DNA of 64,000 bases from Siphonodentalium dalli (lineage: Eukaryota > Mollusca > Scaphopoda > Gadilida > Siphonodentaliidae). Below are positions 55,430 to 64,000 of this stretch, one piece after another. How positions within the stretch are numbered: the first letter of the stretch is position 1; each line of letters starts with the position of its first letter. The notes beneath the pieces were generated by a model. It was not told where the DNA came from. It worked only from the letters and a program-made list of their open reading frames with translations, and searched no databases. The stretch covers positions 18,355,739 to 18,419,738 of the forward strand of contig CP136062.1 of NCBI GenBank assembly GCA_032622095.1, given 5' to 3'. A program made the translations under genes and the position numbers.

Positions 55430-55500
55430 TAACACCGTTACAAATGTTACAAGTGTTACAAAATGCATATTCTGGGCATCTTACTTCATATGATTTCTGA
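55430..55500. repeat. TTACAAxTGTTACAA short repeats
   Basis: GTTACAAATGTTACAAGTGTTACAA-type words lead into the larger array. Confidence 0.6.
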
Positions 55501-56145
55501 GATACCAGAGATAATAAATGTTACAAATGATTTAAAGTCCCAGTAGAAAACCGCAGCCTATTTTTTTCTACCGTGTTCAATGTAGCGACATGTTACAATG
55601 TGTTACAAGTGTTACATTATTTCTGAGATACCAGAGAGACCGCTCGTAGACGGGTGTTACAAGTGTTACAAATGTTACAAATGATTTAAAGTCCCAGTAG
55701 AAAACCGCAGCCTATTTTTTTCTACCGTGTTCAATGTAGCGACATGTTACAATGTGTTACAATGTGTTACATTATTTCTGAGAGACCGCTCGTAGACGGG
55801 TGTTACAAGTGTTACAAATGTTACAAATGATTTAAAGTCCCAGTAGAAAACCGCAGCCTATTTTTTTCTACCGTGTTCAATGTAGCGACATGTTACAATG
55901 TGTTACAAGTGTTACATTATTTCTGAGATACCAGAGAGACCGCTCGTAGACGGATGTTACAAATGTTACAAATAATTTAAAGTCCCAGTAGAAAACCGCA
56001 GCCTATTTTTTTCTACCGTGTTCAATGTAGCGACATGTTACAATGTGTTACAAGTGTTACATTATTTCCGAGATACCAGAGAGACCGCTTGTAGACGGGT
56101 GTTACAAATGTTACAAATGATTTAAAGTCCCAGTACGGTCGAGAA
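55501..56145. repeat. Tandem array, unit 143-154 bp, 4.5 copies
   Basis: AAAGTCCCAGTAGAAAACCG starts at 55534, 55688, 55835 and 55978, with a partial copy at 56126. Each unit continues TTTTTTTCTACCGTGTTCAA, GCGACATGTTACAATGTGTT and GAGACCGCTCGTAGACGGGT, then GTTACAA words. Length differences come from the number of GTTACAA words and of the ATACCAGAG block. Confidence 0.9.
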
Positions 56146-56276
56146 TCGTAGATTTGTATAAATGACATACATACATACAGACAGACAGACAGAGGTCTTC
56201 AAAATATATAGGAGACTAGCCGATGAGCCCGACGTTGTCCGGGCTATTCAAAAACCAAATTTCAAGTCGATAGCTC
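56146..56276. other. Flank with short hairpin and CAGA run
   Basis: (CATA)n(CAGA)n at 56165-56193, then AGCCCGACGTTGTCCGGGCT at 56227-56246, a 20-bp hairpin. Probably the end of an older repeat, next to the LTR insertion. Confidence 0.45.
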
Positions 56277-56932
56277 TGTGGCAGTGTTAAATATAATATA
56301 TATGTGTGTGTGTGTGTGAAGGTGGCAGTGTTAATATCTAATATGTGTCTGCAGAAGCCAATAGTGTGTGTGTAAGCAGAAATGGTCTGTAAGCATTGTG
56401 CCAAAGTTTGAGCTGATCTAATTACATCACCTCATATAAATAAAGCTAGCCCAACCCAATAAATAATACTGCATGGCAACAGTAAAGTATAATACTTATT
56501 CTATATACTTTGGATTTCCCATTTAGCCCAATCTAAACCACTTGCACCAGGTTCTGTCTGTTATCTCTCTTTAAGATCTAGTGCCTAGCTTTGCTCTCGA
56601 ACCAAGATCTGGCACCCAGAATAATCTCCCGGCCCAGTTCCTTACAATCTGTCTTGGACGGCAGTTGACTATTTTAACAAATGGATGGTTGATTCCTCAG
56701 GGGATTTTATACAATTATGTGAGATGTGATGCTTCTGTTTATTATACTCCATTCTATACATATATATATATAATGTAGATATATAAAGGATTATCATGTG
56801 AAGTATTGTTTGTGTGTTTTCTGTATGTGCCTTGTGAGGCCTAGACTTTATATCCCGGACTGACCATGGGGCAAGTGCTCTCCCCTAGCTAGCAGTAGCT
56901 TATTAGGAAGACCGGGTTATATATGGCGCCCA
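56277..56932 (+). mobile_element. 5' LTR of a gag-only LTR retrotransposon
   Basis: Starts TGTGGCAGTGTTAAATATAA. It is nearly identical to 59007-59637 over about 630 bp; differences include the (GT)n length, a 10-bp CCGCCACTTT-type indel near 56520, and a handful of substitutions. It contains CATATAAATAAAGCTAG (polyadenylation signal) and ends just before a primer-binding site. The low divergence suggests a fairly recent insertion. Confidence 0.88.
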
Positions 56933-56933
56933 A

Positions 56934-56951
56934 CGGAAACCCTAGAAATTG
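56934..56951 (+). promoter_or_regulatory. tRNA primer-binding site
   Basis: TGGCGCCCAACGGAAACC follows the 5' LTR almost directly. TGG at the start matches the complement of a tRNA 3' CCA end, as required for reverse-transcription priming. The exact tRNA is not determined. Confidence 0.75.
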
Positions 56952-56959
56952 ATTATTAT

Positions 56960-57235
56960 GCCAGTCGTTTGGACATACCTGTTGTTTGTTCACATTGGAT
57001 TTACGAATGCTGAATGCATACACTATTAAGGGACAGTTGTTTGGACATTCCTTGTCCACAGACCAAGACCTGCTGTTTGATCACATTGGATTTACAAATG
57101 CTGAATGCAGACACTATTAAGGGACAGTTGTTTGGACATCCTTGTCCACAGACCAAGACCTGTTGTTTGTTCACATTGTAATTATAAATGCTGAATGCAA
57201 ACACTAAGGTACAGGTATTTGGACATTCCTTGTCA
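56960..57235. repeat. Three direct repeats of about 105 bp in the retrotransposon leader
   Basis: GAATGCxxACACTA...GGxACAG.T.TTTGGACAT.CCTTGTC recurs with TTTGTTCACATTG words. Starts are near 56965, 57068 and 57170. Inside the untranslated leader between primer-binding site and gag. Confidence 0.8.
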
Positions 57236-58055
57236 ATGGATCACGGATGGTTGCTTCAAGACTTTTGTGCTATTCGATTGGGAAAAAGCCTTTTTCCAAA
57301 TCGCACGGGAGGACACATGTATAGGTGATGGAATAAACGGTAAACCGGACCATTACAGTTCATATAGTGTTGGAATATAACAGAAGACAGAAGATGTCCA
57401 CATTAATTCGCACCTAATCTGGACTTACTCAAATAGAAGGAGGAGACATCATGCAGCCAGGAATTAATTTCTATCAGCCAGTAGACAGTAGCTAGTATAT
57501 TGGCTTGGAACTAATTAATTCTGTGTACAGCTGTAGGACCATGTGTGTTCTGTTATTGGATTAATTGTTGTTTTCATTTAGGTGGATATAGGTCAAACTG
57601 ATCAGCTGTTTGCTGTTTACATTACCTGGTAGGATGCATTATATACATTTAATGGGAATTTAAAAGGCTTTGTCTGAACATAATCTTTGGATTAATTCAA
57701 AAGTTTAATTCTTTTGGTTATAGTTAATTTTATGCCAAGTAATTTCATGTAACTCTCAATATTGACTGTGGCCATAACTTTAACCCCTCTTTTTCTCACA
57801 ATATTCTTTCTGTGCCATGTTCTGACTCGATCCCACTAAAATCTTTTGTTCTCTATTATAACTCTGGTTCTTTGCCATTTTGCCTAGCTCATAATTAGAT
57901 GTGTGGTTGTATGTATGACCGTGTGATTGCTTGCTATCAGGGGTTGGTAATAATTTAAGCAGGTGATATATAGTCGGTGTATGCTCTGCTGTCATTGAAA
58001 GACGGTAAGTAAGATAATTATTTCTTTGTGAGTCATTTCAGCGAATAATTTCAGT
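57236..58055. other. Retrotransposon leader, no frame
   Basis: Internal region between the leader repeats and gag; no gene recognised. Confidence 0.5.
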
Positions 58056-58542
58056 ATGTCCGATGTTGAGAAGGAGAATGAGGATGTGTTGGAAAATATG
58101 TTGGAAGGTTTTAGGAATTTGGGATTAAAGCCCAAAGCCGACAGTGCTGAGGATTTTGAACAATGGTTCAAATCCATTAACACGAGGCCGGAGGAACACA
58201 GGTTGATTCCTCCGGAGAGGCAAGTAGTTGTTAAAAATCCGACTCATATTCCAAATTTTTCAGGGGACCACAAGTCAGATATGGCTTACAGCATGTGGCG
58301 CTATGAGGTTGATTGTCTCCTGGAATCTACTTTTTCAGAATATTTTTTTTGGAATGTTGTATGCAATTCGACGCTCGGTGCGTGGGGAGGCTGCAAAAGT
58401 AGTCATGCGTCTAGGTAAAGAGGTTGACGTTCGTACCATCTTGACCAAATTTCAGCATTTATATGGTGACCTACAGTCAGAGGAGACTTTAATTGGCAAT
58501 TTTTTCAGTGCAAAGCAGGGTGCAACAGAGACACCCTGTTAA
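58056..58542 (+). pseudogene. Retrotransposon gag, frameshifted
   Basis: The first frame (58056 to about 58350) starts MSDVEKENEDVLENMLEGF and includes HIPNFSGDHKSDMAYSMWRY. The second frame (to 58539) carries AIRRSVRGEAAKVVMRLG and ILTKFQHLYGDLQSEETLIG, typical of metazoan Gypsy gag capsid. The shift lies at the T run at 58340-58352. It lacks a zinc knuckle. There is no protease, reverse transcriptase or integrase before the 3' LTR, so the copy depends on other elements for movement. Confidence 0.78.
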
Positions 58543-58991
58543 CCCTTTTCTGCTTCTACAGGAAACATCTACGGTCAGCATGGGCTTATCCGAGCTAAAC
58601 CATCTCTTAGTTGCAGTAGGGGTGGGGAGACGGCATTCATGTTCTTGTATGTAAATAGTTGTGACAATCTATTTCAGACTTACATACTGTTTCTGATATA
58701 TGATTTTACTGTTGTTACATTTTAACTCAGCTTGTCAATTGTTATGGGTGCTCTTACATTTATTTCAGGGTAGCATTTATCCTAGATAAAGTGTGTTGAA
58801 CTGTGGATTCATTCATTAATTATTGTTTAAACCCCTGAGTATAGGTTAATACGTCCGTTGGATGGTTATGGGTATCTTGACTCATCGTCAAGTGCAGGTT
58901 TGTATATTCTGTAGTGCATTTCAGCTTGCTGGTCGCATGAATTTCACCGGTGCAGTATATACTGGTATTTACAAGTATGTAAATGTTTGTT
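58543..58991. other. Retrotransposon internal region, no pol
   Basis: About 450 bp between gag and the polypurine tract, without any pol motif. Confidence 0.6.
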
Positions 58992-59006
58992 CAAGAGGGG
59001 GGAGAA
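58992..59006 (+). promoter_or_regulatory. Polypurine tract
   Basis: AAGAGGGGGGAGAA precedes the 3' LTR start, the expected plus-strand priming site. Confidence 0.75.
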
Positions 59007-59637
59007 TGTGGCAGTGTTAAATATAATATATATGTGTGTGAAGGTGGCAGTGTTAATATCTAATATGTGTCTGCAGAAGCCAATAGTGTGTGTGTAAGCA
59101 GAAATGGTCTGTAAGCATTGCGCCAAAGTTTGAGCTGATCTAATTACATCACCTCATATAAATAAAGCTAGCCCAACCCAATAAATAATACTGCATGGCA
59201 ACAGTAAAGTATAATACTTATTCTATATACTTTGGATTTCCCGCCACTTTCCCATTTAGCCCAATCTAAACCACTTGCACCAGGTTCTGTCTGTTATCTC
59301 TCTTTAAGATCTAGTGCCTAGCTTTGCTCTCGAACCAAGATCTGGCACCCAGAATAATCTCCCGGCCCAGTTCCTTACAATCTGTCTTGGACGGCAGTTG
59401 ACTATTTTAACAAATGGATGGTTGATTCCTCAGAAGATTTTATACAATTATGTGAGATGTGATGCTTCTGTTTATTATGCTCCATTCTATACATATATAT
59501 ATATAATGTAGATATATAAAGGATTATCATGTGAAGTATTGTTTGTGTGTTTTCTGTATGTGCCTTGTGAGGCCTAGACTTTATATCCCGGACTGACCAT
59601 GGGGCAAGTGCTCTCCCCTAGCTAGCAGTAGCTTATT
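59007..59637 (+). mobile_element. 3' LTR, truncated at its end
   Basis: Matches 56277-56907. It stops after AGCAGTAGCTTATT, about 20-25 bp short of the 5' LTR end (AGGAAGACCGGGTTATATA is absent), exactly where the 1.35-kb tandem array begins. Confidence 0.85.
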
Positions 59638-62600
59638 GGTTACCCACAACTAATTATTTTCCATAGGCGACAGTGTTAACTAAAAGTCCCGTCGGCCATG
59701 GCTTTGACCTAGTTGAACTTCTAGTGGTCAATTTTCCCTTAGAACGTCATCCTCTGCACCAGTATGTGACAACAAACGCGCCCTTTTCGGTATTTTTTTC
59801 AAACGATAATCTTGCATTTCCACAACTACCCCATTTACTGCAAAAAAATCAGCAGCATAAAAATACCCAGACCCCTTCCGTAACTTCTGGACGGCACCAG
59901 ACTCTTCCTGGACATCTAAACATACACGATCGCCATATTTACGTAGGCTATGATTTTCTGTTCCCGATTAGGGATATTTCCCTCAGTGATAATCAACCAA
60001 TCAGCAGCCAGAATTTTTTTTTATGCTGACTCGAGTTTCCCTACACAAATTCAAGAAAAGTAACTCTATATAATTAGTTGTTTGTAACCTATATTTGAAA
60101 AGAAAATTGAAGTTTGATCGTGTAAACCGCGCCAATTTTACAAAAAAAGCTTTACCGTGATACAATAGAAATATAGGAGTTATTGGACATCCTATTATCT
60201 CCCAGCGGTCATTTAACCCACATACCCCGTTTTAAAATTAACAATTTTTTTGGGGTAAGAAATAACACCAGTAATAGAATCCTGATAAATCTGGAAGCGC
60301 AGTTTAGTAGAAAAGATACTAATGTCTCATGTTAGGCTTGTCATAGACATATATACTGCACAGTGTCGCATGTCCCATGTCCATCCACTCACTAGTGGGG
60401 ATATTATGACCACAAATGTGACCACACCCCAAATTCAGGGTTTTTCATCATAATTTAATTTGTAAAAACCGACTCGCGTGCATAACGCACACGATAGAAA
60501 GTAATATGTATAAGTTTTGAAAACTAGTCACGTACATCTACCATACGTTTTAAGGAATTTATCTAATTTTGAACAATACAATGTTTAATTGTATTTGAAA
60601 TAGACCCCCCCCCCCCCCCCCTCAAAATTTCACCATCCGATGATGGTTTGGTTCAATGATAGGCGGATGTCCCTTTAAATTTCAGTACTTTTCAGGAGTT
60701 TGAGTCGAATTTCTATCAGAGAAACTTCCATCACCTCGACCGTGCTATTTTGAACATTAAAGGTCCACCCATATGCACAAAATGGATGATTTTCAGAAAA
60801 TTTCGCCTCCGGAAAAAGTTGAAGTTCCGGCGACAGAGGGTTAATAAATGTCTCGCATAATCTGAAAATGGGTCTGTAGGGCGTGAAAATATAATAACTC
60901 AACAAAACGAGTGAGTCTTTGTTTATCAGTGTTCCTAAATTCGCTGCCCTGAACGATATTTGAAAAATGTGATTTTTTTGCCTATAGGTTACCCACAACT
61001 AATTATTTTCCATAGGCGACAGTGTTAACTAAAAGTCCCGTCGGCCATGGCTTTGACCTAGTTGAACTTCTAGTGGTCAATTTTCCCTTAGAACGTCATC
61101 CTCTGCACCAGTATGTGACAACAAACGCGCCCTTTTCGGTATTTTTTTCAAACGATAATCTTGCATTTCCACAACTACCCCATTTACTGCAAAAAAATCA
61201 GCAGCATAAAAATACCCAGACCCCTTCCGTAACTTCTGGACGGCACCAGACTCTTCCTGGACATCTAAACATACACGATCGCCATATTTACGTAGGCTAT
61301 GATTTTCTGTTCCCGATTAGGGATATTTCCCTCAGTGATAATCAACCAATCAGCAGCCAGAATTTTTTTTTATGCTGACTCGAGTTTCCCTACACAAATT
61401 CAAGAAAAGTAACTCTATATAATTAGTTGTTTGTAACCTATATTTGAAAAGAAAATTGAAGTTTGATCGTGTAAACCGCGCCAATTTTACAAAAAAAGCT
61501 TTACCGTGATACAATAGAAATATAGGAGTTATTGGACATCCTATTATCTCCCAGCGGTCATTTAACCCACATACCCCGTTTTAAAATTAACAATTTTTTT
61601 GGGGTAAGAAATAACACCAGTAATAGAATCCTGATAAATCTGGAAGCGCAGTTTAGTAGAAAAGATACTAATGTCTCATGTTAGGCTTGTCATAGACATA
61701 TATACTGCACAGTGTCGCATGTCCCATGTCCATCCACTCACTAGTGGGGATATTATGACCACAAATGTGACCACACCCCAAATTCAGGGTTTTTCATCAT
61801 AATTTAATTTGTAAAAACCGACTCGCGTGCATAACGCACACGATAGAAAGTAATATGTATAAGTTTTGAAAACTAGTCACGTACATCTACCATACGTTTT
61901 AAGGAATTTATCTAATTTTGAACAATACAATGTTTAATTGTATTTGAAATAGACCCCCCCCCCCCCCCTCAAAATTTCACCATCCGATGATGGTTTGGTT
62001 CAATGATAGGCGGATGTCCCTTTAAATTTCAGTACTTTTCAGGAGTTTGAGTCGAATTTCTATCAGAGAAACTTCCATCACCTCGACCGTGCTATTTTGA
62101 ACATTAAAGGTCCACCCATATGCACAAAATGGATGATTTTCAGAAAATTTCGCCTCCGGAAAAAGTTGAAGTTCCGGCGACAGAGGGTTAATAAATGTCT
62201 CGCATAATCTGAAAATGGGTCTGTAGGGCGTGAAAATATAATAACTCAACAAAACGAGTGAGTCTTTGTTTATCAGTGTTCCTAAATTCGCTGCCCTGAA
62301 CGATATTTGAAAAATGTGATTTTTTTGCCTATAGGTTACCCACAACTAATTATTTTCCATAGGCGACAGTGTTAACTAAAAGTCCCGTCGGCCATGGCTT
62401 TGACCTAGTTGAACTTCTAGTGGTCAATTTTCCCTTAGAACGTCATCCTCTGCACCAGTATGTGACAACAAACGCGCCCTTTTCGGTATTTTTTTCAAAC
62501 GATAATCTTGCATTTCCACAACTACCCCATTTACTGCAAAAAAATCAGCAGCATAAAAATACCCAGACCCCTTCCGTAACTTCTGGACGGCACCAGACTC

Positions 62601-64000
62601 TTCCTGGACATCTAAACATACACGATCGCCATATTTACGTAGGCTATGATTTTCTGTTCCCGATTAGGGATATTTCCCTCAGTGATAATCAACCAATCAG
62701 CAGCCAGAATTTTTTTTTATGCTGACTCGAGTTTCCCTACACAAATTCAAGAAAAGTAACTCTATATAATTAGTTGTTTGTAACCTATATTTGAAAAGAA
62801 AATTGAAGTTTGATCGTGTAAACCGCGCCAATTTTACAAAAAAAGCTTTACCGTGATACAATAGAAATATAGGAGTTATTGGACATCCTATTATCTCCCA
62901 GCGGTCATTTAACCCACATACCCCGTTTTAAAATTAACAATTTTTTTGGGGTAAGAAATAACACCAGTAATAGAATCCTGATAAATCTGGAAGCGCAGTT
63001 TAGTAGAAAAGATACTAATGTCTCATGTTAGGCTTGTCATAGACATATATACTGCACAGTGTCGCATGTCCCATGTCCATCCACTCACTAGTGGGGATAT
63101 TATGACCACAAATGTGACCACACCCCAAATTCAGGGTTTTTCATCATAATTTAATTTGTAAAAACCGACTCGCGTGCATAACGCACACGATAGAAAGTAA
63201 TATGTATAAGTTTTGAAAACTAGTCACGTACATCTACCATACGTTTTAAGGAATTTATCTAATTTTGAACAATACAATGTTTAATTGTATTTGAAATAGA
63301 CCCCCCCCCCCCCCTCAAAATTTCACCATCCGATGATGGTTTGGTTCAATGATAGGCGGATGTCCCTTTAAATTTCAGTACTTTTCAGGAGTTTGAGTCG
63401 AATTTCTATCAGAGAAACTTCCATCACCTCGACCGTGCTATTTTGAACATTAAAGGTCCACCCATATGCACAAAATGGATGATTTTCAGAAAATTTCGCC
63501 TCCGGAAAAAGTTGAAGTTCCGGCGACAGAGGGTTAATAAATGTCTCGCATAATCTGAAAATGGGTCTGTAGGGCGTGAAAATATAATAACTCAACAAAA
63601 CGAGTGAGTCTTTGTTTATCAGTGTTCCTAAATTCGCTGCCCTGAACGATATTTGAAAAATGTGATTTTTTTGCCTATAGGTTACCCACAACTAATTATT
63701 TTCCATAGGCGACAGTGTTAACTAAAAGTCCCGTCGGCCATGGCTTTGACCTAGTTGAACTTCTAGTGGTCAATTTTCCCTTAGAACGTCATCCTCTGCA
63801 CCAGTATGTGACAACAAACGCGCCCTTTTCGGTATTTTTTTCAAACGATAATCTTGCATTTCCACAACTACCCCATTTACTGCAAAAAAATCAGCAGCAT
63901 AAAAATACCCAGACCCCTTCCGTAACTTCTGGACGGCACCAGACTCTTCCTGGACATCTAAACATACACGATCGCCATATTTACGTAGGCTATGATTTTC
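59638..64000. repeat. 1.35-kb tandem array, at least 3.2 units
   Basis: Units start at 59638, 60987, 62334 and 63680 with GGTTACCCACAACTAATTAT and end TTTTTTTGCCTATA. Lengths are 1349, 1347 and 1346 bp. The internal C tract is 17, 15 and 14 bp long, so outside it every unit is 1332 bp, and those I compared appear identical. The array runs off the window. Each unit has a 118-codon + frame and a 107-codon minus frame, neither with a recognised domain. The unit resembles the single diverged copy at 39568-39985. Confidence 0.93.

Noticed and set aside
59673-63691. Repeated 118-codon (+) and 107-codon (-) frames, once per 1.35-kb unit
   Set aside because: They are identical because the units are identical, so there is no independent evidence of selection; no domain is recognised and the frame is not kept in the diverged copy at 39568.

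Overview
This is animal nuclear DNA, most likely from a bivalve mollusc or a close lophotrochozoan. It has spliced genes with GT-AG introns, very frequent TACATGTA-type palindromes, LTR and non-LTR retrotransposon relics, and dense short transposons and satellites. The assignment rests on sequence style and on the repeat and protein families I recognise; no database was searched. There are no bacterial operons, ribosome binding sites or CRISPR loci.

The only clear host gene is on the + strand: pyroglutamyl-peptidase I (PGPEP1-like, peptidase family C15), at 38682-47223. Three coding exons (38682-38851, 40066-40298, 47067-47223) join in the correct phases and carry the GFGPFG loop and the catalytic Glu, Cys and His. 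The short first exon with the start codon was not found. The two introns (1.2 and 6.8 kb) are filled with mobile elements. The acceptor of the first visible exon, together with the codons for GFGPFG, has been amplified about ten-fold into a minisatellite (38337-38681) that carries a row of potential decoy 3' splice sites.

Region by region. 1-5 kb: a 1.2-kb inverted-repeat element, degenerate low-complexity arrays and half of a dispersed element. 5-13 kb: MITEs, a ten-copy array of about 155 bp per unit, a foldback element and a 1.2-kb TTCGTGG-end element. 13-17 kb: a palindromic MITE, a LINE 3' relic with a 4 x 38 bp tail array and other short duplications. 17-27 kb: two inverted paralogous blocks, several inverted repeats including a pair of about 460-bp arms, and TTAA-target MITEs. 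28-29 kb: a 33-bp minisatellite with higher-order structure. 30-37 kb: a 40-bp satellite broken by a 2.66-kb TA-target element and a 1.02-kb insertion. 37-47 kb: the PGPEP1-like gene. 47-50 kb: MITEs and 73-bp and 31-bp minisatellites. 49.6-55.4 kb: a decayed minus-strand Ty3/Gypsy pol with its 3' LTR, joined to a decayed copy of a multicopy invertebrate gene family. 55.5-56.2 kb: a five-copy tandem array. 56.3-59.6 kb: a short LTR retrotransposon with gag only. 59.6-64 kb: a near-identical tandem array with a 1.35-kb unit that runs off the window.

The genes do not form a pathway. The window is one enzyme gene embedded in repeat-rich DNA. Its most unusual features are the splice-acceptor minisatellite, the TTAA-target MITEs with paired inverted hairpins (an empty paralogous site is present in the same window), and the homogeneous 1.35-kb array that begins inside a truncated LTR.
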